Below, in pieces: positions 1 through 6,660 of a DNA stretch of 7,865 nucleotides. The stretch is from NCBI GenBank assembly GCA_027592485.1, contig JAQCKL010000195.1, positions 1 to 7,865 of the forward strand, given 5' to 3'. A program made the position numbers and the translations under genes. Source of the DNA: Cyanobacteriota bacterium. Lineage in GTDB: Bacteria; Cyanobacteriota; Cyanobacteriia; Phormidesmidales; Phormidesmidaceae. Within the stretch, counting starts at the first letter, position 1; the number at the start of each line of letters is the position of its first letter. Under the pieces are notes generated by a model that saw only the letters and a list, made by a program, of their open reading frames with translations, ran no database searches and was not told where the DNA came from.

Positions 1-1
1 A

Positions 2-310
2 CCAGATGCTTTGCGGGTTAATTGCGAGGTTCTCGGGAAACCCCCTAAAACCTTGATCCGTGTTGCCTTTGCTGAGGAAGATCGCGGCAGAGTGTTTGGG
101 CGCGGAGGACGCAATATTCAAGCCGTGCGTACCGTCTTGAAGGCGACTGCCCAATTGCATCAGCAAGTTGCCCATTTAGATATTTACGGTGAAACTCGAG
201 CCAGTGATGGCGACGCCTCTTCTCAGCGCCGCTCATCCGATGGGCATCCCAGGGGGCGTCGAGATCGACCGCGCCCCCCTGCACCGCGACCCCAGCGTAA
301 AGAGGGTTAA
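2..310 (+). CDS. khpA: KH-domain RNA-binding protein (KhpA type), 5'-truncated
   Basis: This is the 3' part of a small single-KH-domain RNA-binding protein; its reading frame is open from the first bases, so the true start lies before the window. A TTG at position 11 is unlikely to be the start because the domain begins upstream. The diagnostic KH loop is visible as GRGGRNIQ (the GxxG motif), preceded by the strand segment IRVAFAEEDRGRVF and followed by a helix and LDIYGE. After the KH fold comes a tail of about 35 residues rich in Arg, Pro, Ser and Asp, probably disordered and able to add non-specific RNA affinity. KhpA proteins bind structured RNA and rRNA. In cyanobacteria the gene usually lies between rpsP (ribosomal protein S16) and phoH; only the phoH side is seen here. 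The 14-nt gap to phoH suggests co-transcription. The family call is firm; the function is taken from the family. Confidence 0.9.
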   Translation, partial: PDALRVNCEVLGKPPKTLIRVAFAEEDRGRVFGRGGRNIQAVRTVLKATAQLHQQVAHLDIYGETRASDGDASSQRRSSDGHPRGRRDRPRPPAPRPQRKEG

Positions 311-324
311 GGCAACAGTACTGG

Positions 325-1278
325 ATGCAGCAGACAATCCATCTGGACTTAACTACCGCTGATGGTGCGATCGCGCTATCGGGTTATCACGAGGAAAATC
401 TGAAGCTGTTGTCTCAGCAAACGGGTGCAACCTTAGTGCTTCGGGGACAATCACTGCGCATCTCAGGCACTGAGGAAGCAACCGACTTGAGTCGTCGCCT
501 CGTGGGTGCCTTAGAACCCATTTGGGGACAAGGGCAGACTGTGAGCCGAGCCGACATCCTCACAGCCCGCCAAGCCATTGACACAAAACGCCTGGACGAG
601 CTCCAAGCCTTGCATAGTGAGGTGGTCACCCGTACGCGTGCCGGTGTGACAGTTAGGGCAAAAACTTTTCATCAACGCCAATACGTTCAAGCGTTGAACC
701 GATCTGACTTAATTTTTTGCATTGGCCCGGCAGGTACAGGCAAAACTTTTTTAGCCGCCATGGTTGGGGTCCAAGCCCTGCTCAAGGGAGACTATGAACG
801 GTTGATCTTAACTCGACCAGCGGTTGAGGCCGGTGAACGGTTGGGGTTTTTGCCAGGGGATTTACAGCAAAAGGTGGATCCTTATCTGCGTCCCCTTTAC
901 GATGCCCTCCATGAGCTGATCGAGCCAGAAAAAGTGGCCAATTTGATGGAGCGGGGGGTAATTGAGGTAGCCCCTCTGGCCTACATGCGAGGGCGCACCT
1001 TAAATAAGGCCTTTGTCATTCTTGATGAAGCCCAGAATACAACCCCTGCCCAGATGAAGATGGTCCTGACGCGGCTCGGATTTCAGTCTCGGATGGTGGT
1101 GACTGGCGACGTCACCCAAACTGACTTAGGTCCCCAGCAAAGGTCCGGGCTAGCAGTGGCCGAGCAAGTTTTAGCCCAGGTAGAAGGCATCGCATTTTGC
1201 AAGCTGACCCAAGCCGATGTAGTCCGGCATCCATTGGTGCAACGAATTGTGGCCGCCTACGAAAAACACGAATCCTAA
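325..1278 (+). CDS. phoH: PhoH family ATPase (YbeZ-like)
   Basis: This 317-residue protein is a full-length PhoH-like P-loop ATPase, cytoplasmic and of normal length for the family. The N-terminal ~65 residues form the usual small leader domain (nucleic-acid-binding, KH-like in this family). The ATPase core follows: Walker A GPAGTGKT at residues 134-141, the conserved LTRPAVEAGERLGFLPGDL block near 165-185, and Walker B VILDEAQN at about 231-238. After these come the VVTGDVTQTDL sensor region and the C-terminal family signature VVRHPLVQRIV. Relatives such as E. coli YbeZ work with the endoribonuclease YbeY in rRNA processing and RNA quality control. The adjacent KH protein supports an RNA role. 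The ATG at 325 is used; a ribosome site is weak (AAGG about 12 nt upstream), so translation may be coupled to khpA. The gene converges on tolC, with 100 nt between the stops. Confidence 0.95.
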   Translation: MQQTIHLDLTTADGAIALSGYHEENLKLLSQQTGATLVLRGQSLRISGTEEATDLSRRLVGALEPIWGQGQTVSRADILTARQAIDTKRLDELQALHSEVVTRTRAGVTVRAKTFHQRQYVQALNRSDLIFCIGPAGTGKTFLAAMVGVQALLKGDYERLILTRPAVEAGERLGFLPGDLQQKVDPYLRPLYDALHELIEPEKVANLMERGVIEVAPLAYMRGRTLNKAFVILDEAQNTTPAQMKMVLTRLGFQSRMVVTGDVTQTDLGPQQRSGLAVAEQVLAQVEGIAFCKLTQADVVRHPLVQRIVAAYEKHES

Positions 1279-1310
1279 GGGAGGAGCGCGGCGGTAGGCG
1301 ACTGGTAATC

Positions 1311-1350
1311 CGCTGGAGAGCAAGGGAGCAGGGCGCGGGGGAGCATCAGA
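1311..1350. repeat. Purine-rich, degenerate GGGAGCA-type repeat in convergent spacer
   Basis: The spacer between the phoH and tolC stops carries a purine-rich run with imperfect copies of a short unit: GAGAGCA, GGGAGCA, then a divergent copy, then GGGAGCA. Short heptamer-like repeats are common in intergenic DNA of filamentous and some unicellular cyanobacteria. This copy is short and degenerate, so it may only be biased sequence. I see no gene in the spacer. Confidence 0.3.
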
Positions 1351-1352
1351 GC

Positions 1353-1378
1353 GGGTAGCTTGCCTGCTGGCAACCCCC
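1353..1378 (+). terminator. Weak candidate stem-loop after phoH
   Basis: A stem of TTGCC (1360-1364) and GGCAA (1369-1373) closes a 4-nt loop and can be extended by GGG (1353-1355) with CCC (1374-1376) across a 4-nt left bulge. It ends at the tolC stop codon, where two convergent transcripts would meet. There is no real T-tract on either strand, so Rho-independent termination is doubtful; it could simply stabilise 3' ends. Confidence 0.25.
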
Positions 1379-3013
1379 TTAATAGGGCAGAGCCTCGTAA
1401 TATCGCTCTGGCAAGTTACTCGTTGCTCGCTCTAGGGCCGCAAGGGCGCGGTTGTAGCCAATTTTGGCGTCCACGAGATTGACCTCCGCCTCGGTTAAAT
1501 CCGCTTGGGCACTGATCACATCGAGTTGAGTCCCCACCCCTGCCTCGAACCTTAAAATGGCGAGCCGCAACGCCTCCTCTGCTTGTTCCACCGCTAATTC
1601 AGCGGTGTCGATATTGTCCCGGTTGGCCTGCAAGGAAAAATAAGACTGCTCAACATCTAAGCGAATGCCGTTGCGAGTTTCTTCAAACTGACGATCGGCG
1701 ATCGCGATATCTAACTCCCGCTGTTGTGCCCGCGCGGCGGCAGCCCCCCCTTCAAACAACGTCCATGACACTTGAGCACCGACGCTGTAAGTATCAGTAA
1801 ATCGATTGTTTTGGGTGGAAACATCCTGAACGCCATAGGTCGCAAACAGATCGACTTGAGGGCCTAGGGCAGATAGGGCAATGCGACGCTGCTGTTCGCC
1901 AATTTCTCGCTGCACTAACTGCTGTTCGAGTTCAGCTCGGTTTTGGTAGGCCAGCACGATGCTGTCCTCTAGGCCAAGGGGCCAGCTCCCGGCAATGTCC
2001 ACTGGGACGGGGATCACATCTAAAGACGGCGGCAAATTCAGCCGCCGAGCTAGGGTCCGCTGGGTGGTTTGGCGATCGCTTTCCGCTTGCCGAAGCTGTT
2101 GTCTGGCATTCGCGGTTTGCACCTCTGCTCGCAAGACATCAAAGCGGGTGCCAACGCCAACTTCTTCCCGCAGTTGGGTGTCCCTCAGGTTCCGTTCGGC
2201 CTCACTTAAAAAGGCTTGGCTGATGCGAATTTGTTCGGTAGACCGCTGCAGATCATAGTATTCGTTGATCGTATTGAGACGCAGCACTTCTTGGCGACGC
2301 TCCACCTCTAGTTCGCTGAGGCGGACCTGCTCCTCTGCGGTGCGAATCGTCGCGTCCCTCTGGCCAGAGCTATAGACGTTATAGGTGACATTGAGTTGGC
2401 CGCTGGTAGCGAGGGCGATTTCTTCATTACTGGTTAAGCCCGTGGCTCCAAAGGACGTACTTTGCGAGTTTTGCCCCTGGACAGTGCCACTGAGGGTGAC
2501 GGTGGGCAGCAGGGCGGCTCGGGCTTCCCTTAGCACAGCCTGGCTCTGCTCAAGTTCTAGTAGAGCGACCCTCAAGTCTGGATTATTACGATAGGCCAGC
2601 TCGATCACCTCCTCTAAGGTGAGGGGCTGGATGCCGATGATTTCAACTTCCTCTGGCTGAGTTTGCAGCAGCAGTGGATTGGGATCAGGATCAAGATATT
2701 CAAGCGGGTCCACCACCCTATCTGTGGGCAGAGGGCTGGCCGTGGTAGGGGTTGAAGAGGACTGCGGCACGGCTGGCTCGTCAGGGGGATCGACCTGTAG
2801 GGGCTCTAACAAGGGCTCCTCCAAAGGCTCCCCAGAGGGCGCGCCACCGGCTGACTCTTCGTAGATCAGAGGTTCGGGGGAAACATCGGTTGTCTCTGCA
2901 GCCTCTTCGGTGGGGGTAATCTGAGCGAATCCTGGCTGACTGAGGATAGGCAGAACCACTATTGCAGGCAGGAAAACCCGCAACCACTCGAAGCCTGAGT
3001 AGCCATTTCTCAT
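1379..3013 (-). CDS. tolC: TolC-family outer membrane efflux protein
   Basis: This is a cyanobacterial TolC-type outer-membrane channel (OEP family), the exit duct for type I secretion and RND/ABC efflux complexes. From the ATG at 3013 it has 544 residues. A signal peptide spans residues 1-30 (hydrophobic FLPAIVVLPIL, cleavage near GFA|Q). A ~95-residue linker rich in Pro, Glu and Asp follows. Two OEP repeats come next, about 130-330 (opening LTLEEVIELAYRNNPDL) and 345-540. Both have long Gln/Glu/Ala-rich coiled helices typical of the periplasmic barrel, ending in a block with GVGTQLDVISAQADL. An in-frame GTG at 3025 would add four residues; neither start has a clear ribosome site, and I prefer the ATG. 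Relatives include HgdD (Anabaena) and Slr1270 (Synechocystis). No pump or adaptor gene lies beside it, so partners are encoded elsewhere. A palindromic operator about 270 nt upstream may control it. Confidence 0.92.
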   Translation of the reverse strand: MRNGYSGFEWLRVFLPAIVVLPILSQPGFAQITPTEEAAETTDVSPEPLIYEESAGGAPSGEPLEEPLLEPLQVDPPDEPAVPQSSSTPTTASPLPTDRVVDPLEYLDPDPNPLLLQTQPEEVEIIGIQPLTLEEVIELAYRNNPDLRVALLELEQSQAVLREARAALLPTVTLSGTVQGQNSQSTSFGATGLTSNEEIALATSGQLNVTYNVYSSGQRDATIRTAEEQVRLSELEVERRQEVLRLNTINEYYDLQRSTEQIRISQAFLSEAERNLRDTQLREEVGVGTRFDVLRAEVQTANARQQLRQAESDRQTTQRTLARRLNLPPSLDVIPVPVDIAGSWPLGLEDSIVLAYQNRAELEQQLVQREIGEQQRRIALSALGPQVDLFATYGVQDVSTQNNRFTDTYSVGAQVSWTLFEGGAAAARAQQRELDIAIADRQFEETRNGIRLDVEQSYFSLQANRDNIDTAELAVEQAEEALRLAILRFEAGVGTQLDVISAQADLTEAEVNLVDAKIGYNRALAALERATSNLPERYYEALPY

Positions 3014-3025
3014 ACTGTTATTCAC

Positions 3026-3399
3026 CGATTCGCCAATACTTTGTAAAGCTGTGATCCGATCGTAACAACCACATTTTTTCCTCTACACGATACTACACAG
3101 GCTAGCGTGCCAACGGGGCGATCGGGCATCCCTGGGAGGGCACGTCCAAAGTCGATGATCTCGCCTTTTTAGCGGGGGCTGAAGGAGAGACAAGGCAATT
3201 TTTCCTCAATGGCGAGAACGCATCCTACAACTAACTCGGCAAGCTCACGAAAAATATATGCAGTGCCCTAAGGAACTTTACTTTACTGAACAGTTTAGTA
3301 AAGTAGGCAGGTGCTGTCAACGGAATTCCTGATTGGTCGTTGGTATGGCAGCCTTGGCCTGATTCCCAGGGGCGCTGTTGGGGCGGGGTAGCACCACCC
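3026..3399. other. Non-coding region upstream of tolC
   Basis: No convincing gene is present in these 374 bases. They hold the palindromic operator at 3279-3305 and a long-range inverted repeat, TCTCGCC (3159-3165) with GGCGAGA (3211-3217). A possible 35-codon upstream frame on the minus strand (3022-3129) has a stop that overlaps the alternative GTG start of tolC. The rest is ordinary mixed sequence; if tolC is transcribed from near the operator, this stretch is a long 5' leader. Confidence 0.5.
3275..3305 (-). promoter_or_regulatory. 27-bp palindrome, probable TetR-type operator, with overlapping promoter candidate
   Basis: Positions 3279-3290 and 3294-3305 form an inverted repeat of 12 positions around a 3-nt centre (CAG): 11 Watson-Crick pairs plus one G/T mismatch. 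The arms are TACTTTACTGAA and TTTAGTAAAGTA. Length, AT-rich outer arms and tight centre resemble operators of TetR-family repressors, several of which control efflux genes. Read on the minus strand, TTTACT (3302-3297) and TAAAGT (3280-3275) are 16 nt apart and each matches 4 of 6 bases of a sigma-70 consensus, so a repressor here would block polymerase. Downstream in that direction is tolC, whose start is about 265 nt away. The palindrome is seen directly; the regulator family and target are inferred. There is no regulator gene in the window. Confidence 0.55.
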
Positions 3400-3413
3400 T
3401 TATGGATGGTGCT
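3390..3413 (-). terminator. Candidate 3' stem-loop over the DUF512 stop codon
   Basis: AGCACCA (3390-3396) and TGGTGCT (3407-3413) pair perfectly over 7 bp, with CC/GG extending the stem inward past a single unpaired A. The hairpin covers the last codons and the stop of the radical SAM gene. No T-tract follows on the minus strand (ACCCCGCCCC instead), so it is a transcript-end structure of uncertain terminating strength. Confidence 0.3.
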
Positions 3414-4779
3414 CGACGCTAGGGGCGCTGTCGTTGGCCAGGCAGGTTTGAATCAATCCCTCAACACCGTCAATGACCTGGATTGGGCAATTTAAGACTT
3501 GGCTGACCTCAGCTAAACTCATGTCATCTAAAAATAACCAATGCTCAGGAGCGGTTTGGGATTGAGGCTTGAGCATGATCGTAGGCAGTAAAAGGCCATC
3601 ACCTAAGGGGCGATCGCGCAAATGCAGGATCAAATCATGGCCGGTCAAGAGGCCGGTAACCGTAATGTCCTGCCCCCAGTAGTCGCTGTTGAGGGCTGCC
3701 ATCTCTACTGTTAAACCCTCGACTTGGTTGAGCCGAGCCAAAATCGGTTGAAAGGCTTGCTCAACCGCATTGCCTACCACCCAGGTGAAGTGGCGAGACC
3801 AGGAACGGCTGATAGGCAGCGCTGTGGCTGCCGTTTCGAAGTCCGTCAAAAATTGACGAATAGACCCTACACCATTACCAATCTGGGGATAGTCTTCATA
3901 ATCAACCGTATTGGGGGGAGTCAAGCCCGCAATTAAAAACCACTCATCCGCCAACCAGGCAAAGGTGGTACCCAACTGCCCTTGAAATTGCTGCTGAAGC
4001 GCCTGGACCTGAGCAATCACTTCACGGGCCTTGGCAGGGGTGACTGGGGTTAAAACATCCTCCTGGGGGCGAAACCGAGTTAACCCCACTGGCACCACTG
4101 CAGCTGATAAAACCGCAGGCGATTCAGGTGCGTGGAGGTGGGCTAAGTCGAGCAGGGTCTGTTGCAGATGCTCCCCATCGTTAATCCCAGGGCAGACCAC
4201 CACTTGGGCATGGATCTGCAATCTTTGGGATTGAAACCATTGGAGATGCTCCAGGATTTGGCCTGCCCTGGGATTTTTCAGGAGTCGAGTCCTAACAGCG
4301 GCTTCGGTCGCATGCACAGACACATACAACGGGGAAAGGCGGAGTTGGGCAATGCGATCCCACTCCCGCTGTGACAGGTTGGTCAGGGTTAAATAACTGC
4401 CATACAAGAAGCTGAGCCGGTAATCATCGTCCTTGAGATAAAGGGTCTCCCGTTTACCAGGGGGTTGTTGATCGATAAAGCAAAAGGGACAGCGGTTATT
4501 GCACTGAATTAATCCGTCAAATAGGGCGGTCTCAAACTCAAGGCCGAGATCTTCATCCTCGTCTTTCTCTAACTCCACCTGATGGGTCTGGCCTTGGGCA
4601 TCCAACACTTCTAAGGTCAAGGTGTCATCGGCACAGAGAAACTGATAATCAATCAGATCCCGAGGCTTTTGATGGTTGATGGCCACCAAGCGATCGCCCG
4701 GTTCAAACCCCAATTCAGCAGCAATGGAATCGGGTCTGACCTGGGTGACTAAAGCCGGGCGAATCGCAAGGGCACTCAT
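3400..4779 (-). CDS. PDZ / radical SAM / DUF512 protein (TIGR03279 type)
   Basis: This 459-residue cytoplasmic protein matches the cyanobacterial family often annotated as a putative FeS oxidoreductase (TIGR03279, DUF512). An N-terminal PDZ-like segment (about 8-70; VRPDSIAAELGFEPGDRLVAIN) precedes a radical SAM core. That core carries C93-x3-C97-x2-C100 in the motif CNNRCPFCFIDQ, the cysteines expected to bind a [4Fe-4S] cluster and S-adenosylmethionine. Further conserved blocks are GSYLTLTN (127-134), SPLYVSVHAT (149-158) and CPGIND (196-201). The C-terminal DUF512 domain (roughly 225-435) includes VGLTRFR and LADEWF (276-281). Length and all key cysteines are intact. The ATG at 4779 places the PDZ strand directly at the N-terminus. 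The reaction and substrate are unknown. It lies 36 nt downstream of uppP on the same strand and is probably its operon partner. The family call is strong; any link to lipid-carrier metabolism is inference from position only. Confidence 0.93.
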   Translation of the reverse strand: MSALAIRPALVTQVRPDSIAAELGFEPGDRLVAINHQKPRDLIDYQFLCADDTLTLEVLDAQGQTHQVELEKDEDEDLGLEFETALFDGLIQCNNRCPFCFIDQQPPGKRETLYLKDDDYRLSFLYGSYLTLTNLSQREWDRIAQLRLSPLYVSVHATEAAVRTRLLKNPRAGQILEHLQWFQSQRLQIHAQVVVCPGINDGEHLQQTLLDLAHLHAPESPAVLSAAVVPVGLTRFRPQEDVLTPVTPAKAREVIAQVQALQQQFQGQLGTTFAWLADEWFLIAGLTPPNTVDYEDYPQIGNGVGSIRQFLTDFETAATALPISRSWSRHFTWVVGNAVEQAFQPILARLNQVEGLTVEMAALNSDYWGQDITVTGLLTGHDLILHLRDRPLGDGLLLPTIMLKPQSQTAPEHWLFLDDMSLAEVSQVLNCPIQVIDGVEGLIQTCLANDSAPSVEHHP

Positions 4780-4815
4780 AGACTGTAGATGGCAGAAAAA
4801 GTAGCGGGGGTATCC

Positions 4816-5703
4816 TTATACATTCTGCATGAGCTGCAGGGAAACCGCTGCCAGAATGGCGATGCCAAAGCCCAGGCGATACCAAACAAACACCCAAGTG
4901 CTGTGGGTTTTCAGAAACTGAATCAGCCAGGCAATAGCCAAATAAGAAGAGAGGACTGCCGCAATCAAGCCGCCGAGGAGGGGTAACCAACCCGTTCCGG
5001 TGGCAGGGTTCGTCACCAGGCCCCGGAGCTCGACCAGGCCCGCCAGGGTAATCGCTGGCACCCCCATCAAGAAAGAAAAACGAGCGGCTGTTGACCGTTC
5101 TAGCCCCATAAACAACCCAGCGGTAAGGGTGGAGCCCGATCTCGATACGCCTGGGATTAAGGCTAGGGCCTGGGCACACCCCATTAGAATGCCGTCCCAA
5201 AGGCCGAGTTTGGCAAAGTCCCGCTGGCGCTTGCCCACCTGCTCCGCTAGCGCCAGTAATAAGGCCATGACAATCGAGGCGATCGCGATCGCTACGGTGC
5301 TCCGCAGGGGGGATTCGTCATAGTTAGGAATAAATACTTTGATAAGTAGCCCAAAGAACACAATCGGCACCGTGCCCACGATGATCCCAAAGCCCAACCG
5401 AAAATCAGGACTATTAAACTGTTTGCGGTAGATCGCTTTCACCATGTTGCCGCTAACCTGGGTGAGGTCTGCCCAAAAATACCAGACGATGGCGGCGATG
5501 CTGCCCAGTTGAATGACCGCAGTAAACGCCACCCCTGGATCGCCCCAGCCTAAAATCACCGGAATTACTTTGACATGGGCTGTACTACTGATCGGCAAAA
5601 ATTCTGTCAACCCTTGCACTACACCAATCACAATCGCCTGCAGGAGCGAGATCGATGACGATACTTCCGCCACCATGAAACATGGTGCCAACATTTCACC
5701 CAT
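4816..5703 (-). CDS. uppP: Undecaprenyl-diphosphate phosphatase
   Basis: UppP (BacA) is an integral inner-membrane enzyme that removes a phosphate from undecaprenyl diphosphate. This regenerates the lipid carrier for peptidoglycan and surface polysaccharide and can confer bacitracin tolerance. With the start at 5703 the protein has 295 residues, normal for the family, and about eight hydrophobic segments. Both catalytic motifs are present: QGLTEFLPISSTAH (residues 30-43, with Q30, E34 and H43 of the (E/Q)xxxE...H motif) and PGVSRSG (184-190, with R188). I chose the ATG at 5703 because AGGAG (5709-5713) sits five bases upstream. The frame stays open to 5772, but that extension has no ribosome site and lies outside the family's domain. 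ATGs at 5694 and 5676 are less likely alternatives. It is probably the first gene of an operon with the radical SAM gene. Confidence 0.95.
   Translation of the reverse strand: MGEMLAPCFMVAEVSSSISLLQAIVIGVVQGLTEFLPISSTAHVKVIPVILGWGDPGVAFTAVIQLGSIAAIVWYFWADLTQVSGNMVKAIYRKQFNSPDFRLGFGIIVGTVPIVFFGLLIKVFIPNYDESPLRSTVAIAIASIVMALLLALAEQVGKRQRDFAKLGLWDGILMGCAQALALIPGVSRSGSTLTAGLFMGLERSTAARFSFLMGVPAITLAGLVELRGLVTNPATGTGWLPLLGGLIAAVLSSYLAIAWLIQFLKTHSTWVFVWYRLGFGIAILAAVSLQLMQNV
5279..5292. repeat. Two overlapping HIP1 octamers
   Basis: GCGATCGCGATCGC contains two GCGATCGC octamers sharing two bases, inside uppP. Single copies lie at 367-374, 1698-1705, 2072-2079, 3610-3617, 4690-4697 and 7536-7543, giving eight in the window. 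HIP1 is over-represented in most cyanobacterial genomes and is the main compositional pointer to the host. Confidence 0.9.
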
Positions 5704-5930
5704 GGGGTCTCCTAATCTAAATACGCCAGAAATTGTCGCTGGTGCTAACGGCCACACAGTCATCCCAATCACGTCTATGCCCTACAAAAGAATGCACCAC
5801 TCCCGCCCCTCGTGGTATGTTAAGAACCATTACATTTCTGAGTAGCCCATTGTCTGCTTTTGTGCCCGTTACCGATAGCTCCCGTACCACACCGAATTTT
5901 TTCACTTCATTGCAAAACCGTTTAGGGGAA
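5704..5930. promoter_or_regulatory. Divergent control region between uppP and the DUF3120 gene
   Basis: These 227 bases separate the two divergent start codons, so promoters for both genes should lie here. I could not pick a -35/-10 pair with confidence on either strand. The best -10-like string for uppP is TATTTA on the minus strand, just before its ribosome site, and it lacks a good -35. No strong palindrome is visible. Confidence 0.4.
5709..5713 (-). promoter_or_regulatory. Ribosome binding site deciding the uppP start
   Basis: AGGAG on the minus strand stands five bases before the ATG at 5703. It is one of the clearest ribosome sites in the window and supports the 295-residue product over the longer open frame. 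Confidence 0.75.
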
Positions 5931-6566
5931 ATGTCGACGCCCTTGAAGGCGTTCCTAGCAGCAGTGGGTTTAGTGGTGGTCCCCGTTTTTTTTCAGGCTC
6001 CCCTAGTCCGCACCCTGCCCTGGCTCAGCTTGGTGCTGACAGTCACGTGGCTGATGTCAGGGCTAAGTCTTATGTCCCGCTGTAGCAGCCGCCTTTGGGG
6101 CGATTTGCTAGTCGGTTTTAGCTGGACTTGGCTAGCAGGATCCCTCTATTGGGGCTGGTTTCGGTGGCAACCTTTTGTTCACATTCCCCTAGAATCCATC
6201 GGATTGCCAATTGTTCTCATTTGCCTGTGGCGAGGATGGGGACGGGTCGGCTGCTACTTTTACCTCGGTTCTCTCCTCGGGACTGCCGTCACAGATTTAT
6301 ATGTTTATTGGATGCAGTTGTTGCCTTTTTGGCGGCAGGCGATGCAGGTGGATCCCGATTGGGTCGCGGTGGTGCTAAGACAGGCTGTGGTGGTGCTCCA
6401 GAGTTCTGAGGCCGTTAGCCGGGCTCTCTTGCTCGGGATGGGCCTTCTCACTGTGGGCCTTCTACCGTTAAAGTCTCAACAACCCTGTTGGTGGGCCTTC
6501 AGCGGTGCAGTGTTAAGTACCCTGCTGGTCGATAGCTTATTTATTGGCAGCGCATTTTTAATGTGA
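5931..6566 (+). CDS. DUF3120 family integral membrane protein
   Basis: I recognise this as a DUF3120 protein, a cyanobacterial membrane family of unknown function. From the ATG at 5931 it has 211 residues and six or seven hydrophobic segments (about 6-26, 29-48, 57-77, 83-100, 106-126, 160-180, 188-208). Aromatic-rich conserved blocks include LVRTLPWLSL, LWGDLLVGFSWTWLAGSLYWGW (55-76) and YLGSLLGTAVTDLY (111-124). No catalytic motif is recognised. The start is the weakest part of the call. AGGGG (5924-5928) precedes the ATG by only two bases, and the frame is open back to 5733 with another ATG at 5817. The residues added upstream are Ser/Thr/Arg-rich, not membrane-like, and would overlap the control region and start of uppP, so I favour 5931. 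It is divergent from uppP. Confidence 0.85.
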   Translation: MSTPLKAFLAAVGLVVVPVFFQAPLVRTLPWLSLVLTVTWLMSGLSLMSRCSSRLWGDLLVGFSWTWLAGSLYWGWFRWQPFVHIPLESIGLPIVLICLWRGWGRVGCYFYLGSLLGTAVTDLYVYWMQLLPFWRQAMQVDPDWVAVVLRQAVVVLQSSEAVSRALLLGMGLLTVGLLPLKSQQPCWWAFSGAVLSTLLVDSLFIGSAFLM

Positions 6567-6660
6567 TTGTTCTGCTACGCTTACGGTTTCTCAGGCTATT
6601 TTCGAGGGCGATGTGTGGGCCACTTGAACACCGATTAAAATCGACGGATCTTGATGAGTG

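Noticed and set aside
1353..1378. Strong Rho-independent terminator between phoH and tolC
   Set aside because: The stem is interrupted and neither strand has a T-tract, so only a weak candidate is kept.
3061..3120. Sigma-70 promoter close to the tolC start
   Set aside because: TTGGCA and TAGTAT on the minus strand are present but only 12 bases apart, too close to function as a -35/-10 pair.
3209..3271. 20-codon plus-strand frame beginning ATGGCGAGA
   Set aside because: Very short, no ribosome site at suitable distance, and no recognisable peptide family.
4715..5200. 161-codon minus-strand frame overlapping uppP and the DUF512 gene
   Set aside because: It lies in a different frame within two well-supported genes; its product has no domain-like character, so it is a shadow of their coding sequence.
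5733..5930. N-terminal extension of the DUF3120 protein by up to 66 residues
   Set aside because: The extension lacks membrane character, has no ribosome site at 5733 or 5817, and would run through the control region of uppP.
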